Shown piece after piece: positions 7,182-16,729 of a stretch of 64,000 nt of DNA. The translations under genes and the position numbers were made by a program. Source of the DNA: Maribacter aquivivus (lineage in GTDB: Bacteria; Bacteroidota; Bacteroidia; Flavobacteriales; Flavobacteriaceae). Position 1 is the stretch's first letter. Every line of letters starts with the position of its first letter. Under the pieces are notes generated by a model. It was not told the DNA's origin. It saw only the letters and a program-made list of their open reading frames with translations, and did not search any database. Location of the stretch: assembly GCF_900142175.1 (NCBI RefSeq), contig NZ_FQZX01000001.1:1674001-1738000 (forward strand), written 5' to 3'.

Positions 7182-10100
7182 TTAGTTTTCAACCGAAACT
7201 CTTACTCCTTCACTATGACTACTAAATTCTGGTGCATACATACTTTGTATGGTGGTAATACCATTACTGAAATCTCCAGCATTATTTACGCGTACATCAT
7301 ATTCAAACACATAAACCCCTTTTGGTAAATAGTCAAAGAAGAAATTGGTACTTGCATCTTTGGTGCTTTCGTAATACCCTAAGCCGTCTTGCCACTTATA
7401 TCTTGAAATTACGTTTACGGGCTCAAACCCTGCTGCACGCATATCTTTCATGTGTATGAATTCCATATCACGGTCGGATCTCAGTTCAATTCTAATCTTA
7501 ACCAAGTCACCTACTTTTAACGTAGTGTTGCCGGTCACTTCAGAAATTACCTCGCCAGAATCTGTATTCTTTTTCAAGAATATTTTCTTCTTTAATTTCA
7601 ACGGAGTCTCGGCGCTTGTAATTTTATCTAAGTCCTCAAAATATTGCCAGTACAAAGCTCCCCAAGCAATTCCGTTGCCTTTTTTGCTAATTTGTACTTC
7701 ACCCATTTTAGGTTGAATTTCAGCAGTGTTCCAAAAAGTTTTAAAGTAGCCTGTTCCTGCTTCCACTTTTACATTTTCTAATTTAGACGGGTCAATCTCT
7801 TTACCGCCAATTAAAATTTCGACTGCATCTGTAACCGATAACCATTCACTGCCTTGTAGTAATAATGCATATACTGCTTCAGTTGTTGCTTTAGTGGTAC
7901 TCCATTGATTGGTCTGCTTATTTTTAAGTAACCATATTTTAAGATTATCAACCGTTTCAATATCCGCAGGGCGAATTTCAGAAAATGCTTCAATCAGTAA
8001 AGCTTGTGTTTCTATAGGTGCCTGATACCAAAACCATGAGTTGGTATTACTTTTCCAGTACATGCCCAATTCATCATTAGTAATGCTATTTTCTTCTAAT
8101 GCACGTAGAATTTTAGTAGATGTTTTTGCGTCATCTATTCTATGCAATATTAAAGCAAGCATTCCCTGTGCATATAAACCTCTTTTGGTCCAATATTTCT
8201 GCGCTTGTTTTATATAATAGGAAGTTATCTCATCTACTTTCTTAGAAGTTTTAATATCCTTAAAAAAGCTGCGCATGTATAAATAATGTACCTGATTTGC
8301 ACTTAAGTGATCATCGTTAATATTAGAGGTATGTTTTTTCATTTGCTCATACTCTTTAACAAACTCAGCATCTAAATATGAAATTGCGTCTTCTATCATA
8401 TTAGATTGTTTGCTGTCCACAGGCGAAGTAACCAAATGATTCAAATGACCCATACCCGAAATTATATGTTGGGTAATGTATCTGTTATCGGGACCACCAT
8501 TGAACCAAGACCAAGCTCCACTTGAATTCTGATTTTGAGCAAGCTTGTTTAAAGCTGATTGTTGCTCGTTCTTCATCTTGTTTAAATTGAACAATAAACC
8601 GATTCTTTTCTTTTGTTGGGTTTCAGATTGTGCATCGCGTAACCAAGGTGTTTCTTGAATTAATAAGGATTTTAATTCCTCATTCTTTTCTAGATTGCTT
8701 AGTAAGGCATCTGAATTTGCCCATTGGTTAAACACCTCACGAATTCTTGGGTTGCTATTTGCAATATGGCTAGCCAATGAATTTGCGTAATACCTTGAGA
8801 ATGTCTGCTCGTTACAATCATACGGGTATTCCATTAAATACGGCAATGCCTGTACTGCGTACCAAGCTGGGTTAGATGTCATTTCTAAAGTCAGCTTATG
8901 GTGTTTCAGCGTGGTCGATGAGGTGTTGCTTAGCTTGTCTAAAGTAAACGTCTTGGTTTGGTTACTGCGAATCCACATTGGTAATGATTCAGTTACCAAT
9001 GTTCTGTTTGATAATACAGGCAACATGTTTTGTTCCCCATCAGAGAAATCAGCTGCTTTTGCAATGATTTTATATTGAACCGATTGCAACCCTACCGGAA
9101 TATTCAATCTCCATGATACTTGGGTATTCCCCATAGCATCAACTTCAAAAGAGTTTGTCTCTAGTGTATTAGAAGCCGCTAACAATTGTTTTGAAATATC
9201 TGCACCTATTACCGCATCTGTCAATTCTAATTTTGCCTGACCAGAGAGTAGTTTTTCTGTTAGGTTAGAAATTTTAGTACTAATTATTATCTCATCACCC
9301 TCACGTAAAAATCGTGGTGCATTTGGCGTCACCATCAATTCTTTTTGGGTCACCGTAGTTAAGTTGGTAATAGTACTTTCCAATTCTTTGGTATGTGCCA
9401 AAAGTTGCAAATTCCAACGGGTTAATGCCTCAGGTGTGGTGAAATTGAACGAAACATTTCCTTCTTTATCTGTCTGTAATGTTGGAAAGAAAAAAGCGGT
9501 TTCTTGGAGATTTTTTCGAATGCTAACTGATCCAAAATCTTGGTTCTCTTTTTCAGGTTCTGTTGTTGATTCGGTAATTTCAACACCTGCGACTCTGCCT
9601 TCTAATTTACTTTCTTTTTCAATAGTACCATAGCCAACAACGACAGTTGCATCTAATGCAGCATCGTCTTCCATCATGCTGTTTGCAATTGGTGCGGCAG
9701 ATCTTTTGTACAGGGGCCTTTGTTCATAGAAGTCTCCGTATGAATGAAAATCTAACCCGAATGAATCGAAAGAATCAAATCTTAGACTTGGGTAGCTCAT
9801 GTCTTCATAATTCGAAAATGTATAGAAGCTGCTGGTCGAAAAGCTGTTATGAGCGTTCGTTCTAATTCGTGAATAGTAATTTGGTCTATGAAATGGATAA
9901 AAGCTCCAAGAATGAGCTCTAAATTGATCTAAAGAGGCATCATACATACTTGCTAATAACTCAGCACTTACTTTTTCACCTTTCGGACCTTTGATCTTAA
10001 AAGACCAAGTTTCATCAACACCCGGAGCTATTTTGTCTCTAAAGGTCGTTGTCTCTATTTGTAAATCGCTAGAAGGGTAGGGAACAAGAATATTATGAGT

Positions 10101-13100
10101 GTTCCATTCAAAATAATTAGCAAATGCATAACTGTAAGTGATTACAAATCCGCCTAAATCATTTTCGGTAACAGGTACAGATATTGTTTTTGAATTGTTG
10201 TTCAACGTAATTAACTTTTCGTCAACTACGGTATTACTCTTTTCGACTCTTACATAAACATTCAGATCCTTAGCACTTGAAAGAAATGTTATTTGTGCTT
10301 TGTCTCCTACTTTATATTGAGCTTTATCTGTTTTTATATGAAACAATTGGTTGTCGGCTAATGTTTGCTCGTTACCAGTAAATGTAATATTAGCGATATC
10401 TTTTACGGCTTGCCCAAATTTATCTTTTGAGTTTAATTCTAACCTGTATTTGCCAGATTCCCAATTCTTGGTTTTACCGAAATTGATTTCCTTAGAATTA
10501 TGAGTGTTGAAGTTAGATTGCCAAACCATTTTACCTTTTTTCCAATTGGCAGAATTGTCTTCGTCTTCAAAAGCGTCATGCGGATAAAGTTTCAAGAATT
10601 CATCTTTTGAAAAACCTTGGTAATCTGGAGCAGCCCATTGTCTGGGTCGTATTACGTTTTCAGGTGCTTGTAATTTGTATAATTTTACTTCGCCTGTTGC
10701 AGGTACAAATTCTCCGTTTAAATTTCTGCTGGTAATAGTAAAGCCTGTGTCCTTTAGGGTCTTATCAATAGATTCTGGAAGAACTAAATTCACATTTAAC
10801 GCATGATAACCAACTGCAACATTCGTAACTGTGCTTCTAGTTTCTCCATTAATATCGGTTACATCTGCTGTAATTTCATAATTAAATGTTGGCAGGTTTT
10901 CTTTCTCTATACTATTATCGGGTATCGCTTTAAACTTTATTTTATAATTACCTGCTGCATCTGTAACGGTCTCGCCTTGTTCAATTTCTTGAGAAGAGCC
11001 ATTAAAATGGGGTCTGAACCAATAATACCATCTGGGTAAATTCACAACTCTTTTTACGCGGTAAACTACCTTTGCATCTGAGATGGAACTACCTGCGTAT
11101 GCTGTTGCTTTACCTATTACCGTTATACTATCATTGACTTTATAAGTGTCCGTAACTGGTTCGAAATTTGTTTCAAATTTAGGTCGTTTGTACTCTTCAA
11201 CTGAAATACTGGTATATCCGTTCAAACGATTTTCATTTGAGGAAACGCGAATAGAAAACTGACCTGTGAGTCCGGAATTTGGTAGTATAAATTCACCCGA
11301 AATAGAACCATAGTCATTGGTGGTCAACGCGAGAGTTTCTATTTCTTGCCCGTTAACATCTGCCAATGTAACTTTAATTTTGGCGTTTTCTAAAACTTTA
11401 GAGATTCCTTTTTCTTGGCTGATGGCTATACCCTTAAAAAATAATGGCTGACCTGGTCTGTATATACTTCTGTCCGTAAAAAGAAAGCACGAATAGTTAA
11501 TTCGTTCTTCATTTTGTGCATACCCTCTGTTTACGTAGTACTCGCCAAAATATGCAGTTTCGCTGTCCTTTTTAGCGGTTATAGAAACGTCGTTCCAACT
11601 TTCTTCGTTTTTTTCGATAGTGATGTTACCATGTTTATCTGTAGTATATGTTTTACGGTTTATTGGTTCTTTATAGTTTTTTCGATACCCTAAAATAACT
11701 TCTGCACCAGCAATAGGTTTGCCATTATTGCGATCGATTACTTGGTAGAACTGATGAGTTAAGTTTTGCGTTTCTATTACTGCTAAATTGGTTACTTGAA
11801 CAGTGGTGAAGCTAAATGAATTTACTTTTTCATCTCCAGATTCTGCCACTATCACATAATTTCCATTTTCTAAAGCAGGTATGGAGATTTCAGTACTATG
11901 CGTTTGATAATCGTTTTCTGTTTTTAAAGATGCCGACCAAGTTTTAGCAACAGACAGTTTTTTTATATAGTCTTGTTTCTTATTGTCTTGATATAATTCT
12001 TCAAGCTCTTTTAATTGTTTCTGGGTAATTTGGTAAGCCATTAACGACAGACGCTCCATATTTTTATAACTAACCAATAGTCTGCTTACCGTGTTGGTTG
12101 GTATGTGCTTTTCTGAAGTCAGTTGAATAGTGGTGTTTTGAATTTCAGATTTTAATACCATGCATTTTTGTGCACCTAAACTTTTAGGGAATCTTGCAAT
12201 TACATCATCGCAAAGTGCAATGGCTTCTTTTAACTTCCATTGGTGTTCTTCATTCGTTTTAGGGGAATAAGTGAGTCCGGATTTTTGGTACTGAAGTGCA
12301 ATTTCAAAGGTGTATAAGCTAGATAGCGGGCTGTGCTTTATGTTTTCCGCTGAATTCTGCAAAACCTCAAGAAATAGATTGTCTTTATTTTCGAAGGTGG
12401 CATTTTCATGAATAAAGCGTAATCGCTCTATATCTACCAATACCAACGGATTCATATCTGGATTGCCAAAATGGAATGATACTAGTTGTTGGTAAATTTC
12501 AAGTGCTCTAGATTGTAATGACAGGTTTTGACCATTAACAAAATTTAAAAAGCTAGCAGAGTATGCCTCGCATAAAATTGCTTCGATGTCAATTTCAAAT
12601 ATATCTGCAGGTTTGTTGATGCTATTTTCGCTAGTCGTGTAAAATTGTAAAGCGGTATGTGCGAGAACGTCAAATAATGTAGGTCTGTATTTTTTGCTTT
12701 CTTCATTCTTTACTAAAATCTCATTAAAATCTGAAATAGGAAGTTGCTGAGTAGTGCTAGCATTTTCTAAAGATGTAGTAAAATGATAATCTATTTCTTT
12801 AAAAATCGTATCTAAATCCCAGGTTCTAAAATCTACCGAATCAATCTTAACAGCTGTCTTGGTTCTATTATTAAATTTATATCTGTTTTGTTTGTAGTAT
12901 TGCCAGTATAATTTTGCTAAATGATTATGTAGTATTTGTTTAGTAGGTTCGGCAGCAATTGCTATTTCTGATTTGAAATCATTAACGATAGTTAATTTAG
13001 CATCTTCTTCGAGTATGTTAATTAAGCCAGATTTATAAATAAGTGCCTTTATAGTCTGTACCTCATTCTTCTCGTTTTTCGCTTTTTTAAAGATAGCTTC

Positions 13101-13247
13101 AGTTTGTTTTAATGCCGATTTATTCAAGTTTTCCATCTTTAAATCAAGAACCTTATCCCATAGTGAATCATAAGAATTGTGCTCTTGTGCATTACCAAAT
13201 TGTGTGGACATAAATACGATTAGAATTAAATATAGCTTTTTCATCAT
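7182..13247 (-). CDS. Alpha-2-macroglobulin-like protein with a SusC-plug-like insertion
   Basis: 2021 residues from the ATG at 13247; a longer reading would need a TTG at 13265. Signal peptide MMKKLYLILIVFMSTQFGNAQ. A helical N-terminal region of about 400 residues precedes the macroglobulin-type beta domains, including an MG2-like segment (DRSIYRPGQPLFFKG). The thioester motif CNEQ, matching CxEQ, lies near residue 1477 and is followed by an alpha-helical thioester domain and a C-terminal receptor-like domain. Bacterial A2M proteins trap attacking proteases in the periplasm. Around residues 1195-1220, just before the conserved stretch VSIRKNLQETAFFFP, there is an insertion containing VVVGYGT and GRVAGVEI, which resembles the plug signature of SusC-type receptors. 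The gene is monocistronic. Confidence 0.9.
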   Translation of the reverse strand: MMKKLYLILIVFMSTQFGNAQEHNSYDSLWDKVLDLKMENLNKSALKQTEAIFKKAKNEKNEVQTIKALIYKSGLINILEEDAKLTIVNDFKSEIAIAAEPTKQILHNHLAKLYWQYYKQNRYKFNNRTKTAVKIDSVDFRTWDLDTIFKEIDYHFTTSLENASTTQQLPISDFNEILVKNEESKKYRPTLFDVLAHTALQFYTTSENSINKPADIFEIDIEAILCEAYSASFLNFVNGQNLSLQSRALEIYQQLVSFHFGNPDMNPLVLVDIERLRFIHENATFENKDNLFLEVLQNSAENIKHSPLSSLYTFEIALQYQKSGLTYSPKTNEEHQWKLKEAIALCDDVIARFPKSLGAQKCMVLKSEIQNTTIQLTSEKHIPTNTVSRLLVSYKNMERLSLMAYQITQKQLKELEELYQDNKKQDYIKKLSVAKTWSASLKTENDYQTHSTEISIPALENGNYVIVAESGDEKVNSFSFTTVQVTNLAVIETQNLTHQFYQVIDRNNGKPIAGAEVILGYRKNYKEPINRKTYTTDKHGNITIEKNEESWNDVSITAKKDSETAYFGEYYVNRGYAQNEERINYSCFLFTDRSIYRPGQPLFFKGIAISQEKGISKVLENAKIKVTLADVNGQEIETLALTTNDYGSISGEFILPNSGLTGQFSIRVSSNENRLNGYTSISVEEYKRPKFETNFEPVTDTYKVNDSITVIGKATAYAGSSISDAKVVYRVKRVVNLPRWYYWFRPHFNGSSQEIEQGETVTDAAGNYKIKFKAIPDNSIEKENLPTFNYEITADVTDINGETRSTVTNVAVGYHALNVNLVLPESIDKTLKDTGFTITSRNLNGEFVPATGEVKLYKLQAPENVIRPRQWAAPDYQGFSKDEFLKLYPHDAFEDEDNSANWKKGKMVWQSNFNTHNSKEINFGKTKNWESGKYRLELNSKDKFGQAVKDIANITFTGNEQTLADNQLFHIKTDKAQYKVGDKAQITFLSSAKDLNVYVRVEKSNTVVDEKLITLNNNSKTISVPVTENDLGGFVITYSYAFANYFEWNTHNILVPYPSSDLQIETTTFRDKIAPGVDETWSFKIKGPKGEKVSAELLASMYDASLDQFRAHSWSFYPFHRPNYYSRIRTNAHNSFSTSSFYTFSNYEDMSYPSLRFDSFDSFGLDFHSYGDFYEQRPLYKRSAAPIANSMMEDDAALDATVVVGYGTIEKESKLEGRVAGVEITESTTEPEKENQDFGSVSIRKNLQETAFFFPTLQTDKEGNVSFNFTTPEALTRWNLQLLAHTKELESTITNLTTVTQKELMVTPNAPRFLREGDEIIISTKISNLTEKLLSGQAKLELTDAVIGADISKQLLAASNTLETNSFEVDAMGNTQVSWRLNIPVGLQSVQYKIIAKAADFSDGEQNMLPVLSNRTLVTESLPMWIRSNQTKTFTLDKLSNTSSTTLKHHKLTLEMTSNPAWYAVQALPYLMEYPYDCNEQTFSRYYANSLASHIANSNPRIREVFNQWANSDALLSNLEKNEELKSLLIQETPWLRDAQSETQQKKRIGLLFNLNKMKNEQQSALNKLAQNQNSSGAWSWFNGGPDNRYITQHIISGMGHLNHLVTSPVDSKQSNMIEDAISYLDAEFVKEYEQMKKHTSNINDDHLSANQVHYLYMRSFFKDIKTSKKVDEITSYYIKQAQKYWTKRGLYAQGMLALILHRIDDAKTSTKILRALEENSITNDELGMYWKSNTNSWFWYQAPIETQALLIEAFSEIRPADIETVDNLKIWLLKNKQTNQWSTTKATTEAVYALLLQGSEWLSVTDAVEILIGGKEIDPSKLENVKVEAGTGYFKTFWNTAEIQPKMGEVQISKKGNGIAWGALYWQYFEDLDKITSAETPLKLKKKIFLKKNTDSGEVISEVTGNTTLKVGDLVKIRIELRSDRDMEFIHMKDMRAAGFEPVNVISRYKWQDGLGYYESTKDASTNFFFDYLPKGVYVFEYDVRVNNAGDFSNGITTIQSMYAPEFSSHSEGVRVSVEN

Positions 13248-13486
13248 AGTAAAATTACAATACAAAACTGTGCCAAGGTAATTTTATATGCAATGAAAAA
13301 TGAGTGAAACGTACTTTTCGTTTAGGTAGGTAAGCTTGCTAGAAGTTTTGGTGGTGATTGCAAAAGAATGATGCACTGTAATTTACCAAAATAGTAATTG
13401 ATAGTTTATCAATTCTAATAATTACATATCCATTGACCTGTAGATGCTCTAAATTATTTATTACTACTATACTTAGTGTTAAAGAA

Positions 13487-13894
13487 TTAATTGGCAGATT
13501 GATGCACTTGAAAACCATCAAAATAATTACCAGCTTGTAGCGATACCGTTAAGGTTCTTTCTGAACCTGTATTATTTTGCGTCATAGAGACATGTATCTC
13601 TTTCGTATTTTTTCTTTCAATGCTAAAGTCTTCCGTTTCAATTAAAAAATCTTCTTGTGTAGTATCAGTATCAGAAATATCATAATCTGAATCATCATAA
13701 AGTAGTATTCCGGCAATCCACCAAGAAGTACCTTTTGTAGTAATGAGAACTTTATTTGCTTCGGCAGAAATAGTTATGTTTTTTTCAGAAAGATGTATGT
13801 TATCATCCCATTCACCATCAATGGCGGATTTATCGCATGAAATAGCACTTAAAATTATAAAAAGTAAAAAGGCAACATGTGTAAAACGTTTCAT
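13487..13894 (-). CDS. Small lipoprotein with BACON-like beta domain
   Basis: 135 residues with lipobox AISC (Cys20). After a polar segment, the C-terminal 90 residues alternate beta-type stretches and contain a WW pair (TKGTSWWIAG), MTQNNTGSERTLTVSLQAG and a final GFQVHQSAN. This order resembles the BACON/Ig-like domains of Bacteroidota surface proteins, where an R-T-L-x-V strand is followed by a V-x-Q end strand. No enzyme motif is visible. It lies 24 bases after the next upstream minus-strand gene and could be co-transcribed with it. The domain assignment is tentative. Confidence 0.6.
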   Translation of the reverse strand: MKRFTHVAFLLFIILSAISCDKSAIDGEWDDNIHLSEKNITISAEANKVLITTKGTSWWIAGILLYDDSDYDISDTDTTQEDFLIETEDFSIERKNTKEIHVSMTQNNTGSERTLTVSLQAGNYFDGFQVHQSAN

Positions 13895-13918
13895 TATAAC
13901 ATCGTTTCTATATCATTA

Positions 13919-14425
13919 TCAAGGCAGATCTATAAAATACTTTTCAGTCAACGGTTCGTCTTGCCAAAAGGCAAGGTCAAAAGTCCAGTAGGGTTTGTCT
14001 TCATATAACAGATGGTAATTACCCCAAGTATATTGAAAAGCATAGGTTTCTTGTTTTTCTTTACTATACACTGTGCCAAAAAGATAAGCGCTAGATGTGC
14101 CGCTAACACTATTGGTATGTATTTCTATTTTATCTATTTGTACCGCTGTGCCAATTGGTATTTCGGCAAGTGTCTCTAGATTAGAGTTCATACCAAAGCC
14201 ATTACCATCTTCTAAGTGATAGCTGTAGTCTTCATATCTAGGTAAGTCATAATTTAAAATTAGGGTAGGTCTTTTTGTAGTTAATTGCTGGCTTAAGATT
14301 TCTGAAAATGGTTTCTCAGTAGCTACATCTCTGTATTTAGGTCTAGTAAGTATATAGAATAGTAAGGTAACCGAGCCAATGACCAGGACTAAAAATATTC
14401 CGCAACCCATTGCTATTTTTTTCAT
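13919..14425 (-). CDS. Single-pass membrane protein of unknown function
   Basis: 168 residues. A strongly hydrophobic N-terminal segment (about 7-28) is followed by a soluble, beta-rich domain with many aromatic residues (YAFQYTWGNYHLLYEDKPYWTFD). I do not recognise the family. The N-terminal segment is more likely a membrane anchor than a cleaved signal, since no clear AxA site follows. It stands 24 bases upstream of the small lipoprotein gene. A 208-base stretch before it (14426-14633) holds nothing I can identify. Confidence 0.6.
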   Translation of the reverse strand: MKKIAMGCGIFLVLVIGSVTLLFYILTRPKYRDVATEKPFSEILSQQLTTKRPTLILNYDLPRYEDYSYHLEDGNGFGMNSNLETLAEIPIGTAVQIDKIEIHTNSVSGTSSAYLFGTVYSKEKQETYAFQYTWGNYHLLYEDKPYWTFDLAFWQDEPLTEKYFIDLP

Positions 14426-14633
14426 ATGATATTTAAATATTCAACAGCTGTTTTTTGGCTGGTTTTAATTTAAGGGGTTATATCTGATTTTATAGTATTC
14501 AATTATAAGTACTTATTTCCACTTTTATATTAATGCTAGCCCTTCTTTTTTAATCCCATTAAAGTATTCTCGATTTTTAAATTCTATGTTCCGAGAATTC
14601 GTTCTTGTTATGTTCGTTAAGAGACATAGTTTA

Positions 14634-15221
14634 TTAAAATCGTGCGAGAAGTCCGCTTTCGTGTGCCGCTTCAACTTCTTCTGGCGTAGCTTTGTTATCT
14701 CCGTTAGTATCAACTAAGTCGAAGAATTTATCCAATCCAATTTTACGATAACTTCGTCCTTCTTCATTCGCATAAGCAACAACCTCTTCTCTAGTAACCA
14801 CACAGTCTCCATTGGCATCAGTACCATTAAAACTATGATTGGGTTTAACTTTAGCGAACTCTGTATCACTCAGTTTTCCATCTTTATCCGTATCAAATAG
14901 GTTAAAGAAGTTGAGTATAGTTACTCTTCTATATTCTCCCTCCTCCATGAAAGCCTCTAGCTCTTCTCGCAAAACTGTTCCATCTCTATTTAGGTCAGCA
15001 TTGTCCATTGGTCCATGCTCACTACTACCCGAAGGGCCTTCTTTTAAAGCTTCGCATGGAGTACGTTTGTCTTCACGTCTAGGAGGTCTTGGTGGTCTAT
15101 TCTCACTGTCTGACATAGTTTCTTGTTCGGTAGCTTTGCTTTCAGCTTTCTTGTTGTTTTCACCACAACTCATGAACAAAGTAATACTTAAAGCGATTAA
15201 AATCTTCTTTACTATTTTCAT
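14634..15221 (-). CDS. EF-hand calcium-binding lipoprotein
   Basis: 195 residues with lipobox FMSC (Cys19). A proline/arginine-rich linker follows (about 42-52). Four EF-hand loops are readable: 76-87 (DLNRDG..), 110-121 (DTDKDG..), 135-146 (DANGDC..) and 171-182 (DTNGDN..). Each has acidic or Asn residues at positions 1, 3 and 5, the central Gly, and Glu at position 12. It should be a lipid-anchored envelope calcium-binding protein, in sensing, buffering or Ca-dependent assembly. It borders the cassette block but lacks matched terminal repeats, so I do not count it as a cassette. Confidence 0.88.
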   Translation of the reverse strand: MKIVKKILIALSITLFMSCGENNKKAESKATEQETMSDSENRPPRPPRREDKRTPCEALKEGPSGSSEHGPMDNADLNRDGTVLREELEAFMEEGEYRRVTILNFFNLFDTDKDGKLSDTEFAKVKPNHSFNGTDANGDCVVTREEVVAYANEEGRSYRKIGLDKFFDLVDTNGDNKATPEEVEAAHESGLLARF

Positions 15222-15292
15222 ATTTTATTTTTTATACTTCTAGTCAGGTTATATAAATTTTGTGAACTTGCTCTAGTATTAAAGCTAATGTC

Positions 15293-15447
15293 ACGGCTAT
15301 GGCAAGTAGGGCAGGCAAGGAAACTTTTTGTTTTATTTTTTCTTTTTTTGTCCCAAAGCGAAATCCTAAAGATTTCGGGACCTCATAAATATACTCAAAC
15401 CTTTCGTTTAAGCCTGAAGACCGTATTGTTTATAGGTTGTGTTGTAC
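15293..15447. repeat. attC-like palindromic spacer (site 0), downstream end of the cassette array
   Basis: The right arm (15421-15447, CCGTATTGTTTATAGGTTGTG then TTGTAC) matches the right arms of the spacers at 18286 and 19010. The left arm (about 15293-15312, GGCTATGGCAAGTAGGGC) is diverged and lacks the outer AAC-type terminus seen elsewhere. The inner block (about 15326-15407) has the shared hairpin GAAATCCTAAAGATTTC. Because its outer left end pairs with nothing beyond the EF-hand gene, it looks like the last site of the array. Confidence 0.65.
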
Positions 15448-15456
15448 GCAGGCTTT

Positions 15457-15996
15457 TTAGTCTGCTGAGTACCATTCTTTTTCCACCTTGTTATAATGAT
15501 AGTCATAGCCATAATAAGATTTAAACCCTATAGAATAATTTTCATTTTCATAGAGTTCATAAATGTACTTTGTCCCAATACTTGTTCTTTCTGGCAAATC
15601 AACATTTGCTTCATTTTTAAGCTCAGTTAATGATTTAGGATAAGAACCATTTATCTCTCTATAAGCCTCAACTATTTCAACTATAGCAACTCCATTATGT
15701 TTTGAATTCTCACTTTGCCATTCTCTAATTGGATTTGAAACCAACCAAATAAAAAGTAACTGAATAAGCGATATAATAAAATAGTATTTAAATTTTGTTG
15801 ATTGCTTTATGTCAATGAGAATTGATATTACAAGACCTATTAATAATACAATCAATAAAAAGATTAAATAAAAAAACAGTCCAAATCCAAATTCCCAAAC
15901 AAAGGAAAAATTCCAGACATATAACACTAAAAACAGAAAGGATAAAATGCCAAAAAGTACTAGAGTAAACTTTTTTGGGTCTGAAATATTTTTCAA
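15457..15996 (-). CDS. Cassette gene A: membrane protein with pseudopilin-like C-terminal domain
   Basis: 179 residues. Three hydrophobic segments (about 10-27, 32-58, 71-86) are followed by a soluble domain. That domain starts VAIVEIVEAYREINGSYPKSLTEL, which resembles the helix and G-x-YP-x-SL-x-L pattern of type II secretion pseudopilins, and ends with Tyr-rich strands (YYGYDYHYNKVEKEWY). The start is TTG at 15996, since no ATG lies near. The gene is tightly framed by its own inverted termini GTTGTAC (15441-15447) and GTACAAC (16019-16025). The function is unknown; a folding unit shared with pseudopilins does not imply pilus assembly. Confidence 0.65.
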   Translation of the reverse strand: MKNISDPKKFTLVLFGILSFLFLVLYVWNFSFVWEFGFGLFFYLIFLLIVLLIGLVISILIDIKQSTKFKYYFIISLIQLLFIWLVSNPIREWQSENSKHNGVAIVEIVEAYREINGSYPKSLTELKNEANVDLPERTSIGTKYIYELYENENYSIGFKSYYGYDYHYNKVEKEWYSAD

Positions 15997-16018
15997 TTGG
16001 TTTTATTTTTCAGCTTGG

Positions 16019-16209
16019 GTACAACGTTAAATGTAAACGTCCGTGCGTGGAAAAAGTCAGCGACTTTCGGTATAGCACAAGGCGTTACACTTTTAATATT
16101 TTTAAATTATCAGTTAAAATAATAAAATTTGTGACGCCGACTTTGCAAATACAAAACTTCCTTAGCCCAAAGCACTAAGAAGCATTGCGTTTACATAGTG
16201 TTGTAAGTA
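16019..16209. repeat. attC-like palindromic spacer (site 1) between cassettes A and B
   Basis: Outer arms: left GTACAACGTTAAATGTAAACG (16019 on), right CGTTTACATAGTGTTGTAAG (16188-16207). They pair as TACAAC and ATGTAAACG, with extra bases in the left arm. The interior differs from the other long spacers, with its own hairpin (GGCGTTACA near 16080 against TGTGACGCC near 16134). It is a second core type in the same array. Confidence 0.7.
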
Positions 16210-16212
16210 GTT

Positions 16213-16698
16213 TTATATTAACTTTTGATATTCTTTAATTTCATTAATCACTTCTTCAATTGATTTTCCAAATTCCGCTTCAGGAATTACGATTGGACTT
16301 CCAAATTTTTTAGTATTTGTATTCATAAGGTTTCGTATGGGATAACTCTTTGTGTTGAGAAATAAATCAATATTATTTAACTCTACAATTAAACAATTTC
16401 CTCTTGATAATTTTCCTTTAGAGAAGTCATCAATAAACTTCCATTCAACTATTCCCATTCCATTAGTTCTTATATTAATTCCACTTCTATTTATAATGAT
16501 AGAATTAGAACGAAATATAGAATCATACAATCCCCATATAGAAATTATTAAAAAGAAAGCAGGAAATAAAGAATATAAAGTGTGCTTTTCAGCATTTAGG
16601 AGAATATATAACGAAATAACACCAAAAACAGAAGATAGAACAATAGACTTTATCCTTGTATTAGCATCTTTTTTATATTTAATAGAATCTTTTTTCAT
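16213..16698 (-). CDS. Cassette gene B: membrane protein with PH-like domain
   Basis: 161 residues. Two hydrophobic segments (about 17-34 and 42-59) are followed by a soluble domain with a PH-like pattern (SIIINRSGINIRTNGMGIVEWKFIDDF), resembling small bacterial membrane proteins of the STM3941 type. A helical tail ends the protein (FGKSIEEVINEIKEYQKL). No catalytic motif is seen. The cassette is bounded by TGTAAGTA (16202-16209) and TACTTACA (16730-16737), and the stop codon is only 4 bases from the site-1 terminus. The function is unknown. Confidence 0.6.
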   Translation of the reverse strand: MKKDSIKYKKDANTRIKSIVLSSVFGVISLYILLNAEKHTLYSLFPAFFLIISIWGLYDSIFRSNSIIINRSGINIRTNGMGIVEWKFIDDFSKGKLSRGNCLIVELNNIDLFLNTKSYPIRNLMNTNTKKFGSPIVIPEAEFGKSIEEVINEIKEYQKLI

Positions 16699-16729
16699 TA
16701 TTTTGAATCAACGCTAGAATTTTGGCAAT

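Noticed and set aside
13261..13276. Sigma-54-like promoter (minus strand TTGGCAC then TTTTGTA) before the alpha-2-macroglobulin gene
   Set aside because: The spacing to the -12 part is one base off or the GC step is missing, and the predicted start of transcription would fall on the start codon.
14525..14713. 62-codon minus-strand frame at the end of the EF-hand gene
   Set aside because: It overlaps the EF-hand C-terminus in another frame and shows no protein-like pattern.
14634..15221. EF-hand lipoprotein gene as a seventh cassette
   Set aside because: No inverted pair of termini frames it, and the left end of site 0 lacks the usual outer motif. It looks like resident DNA next to the array.
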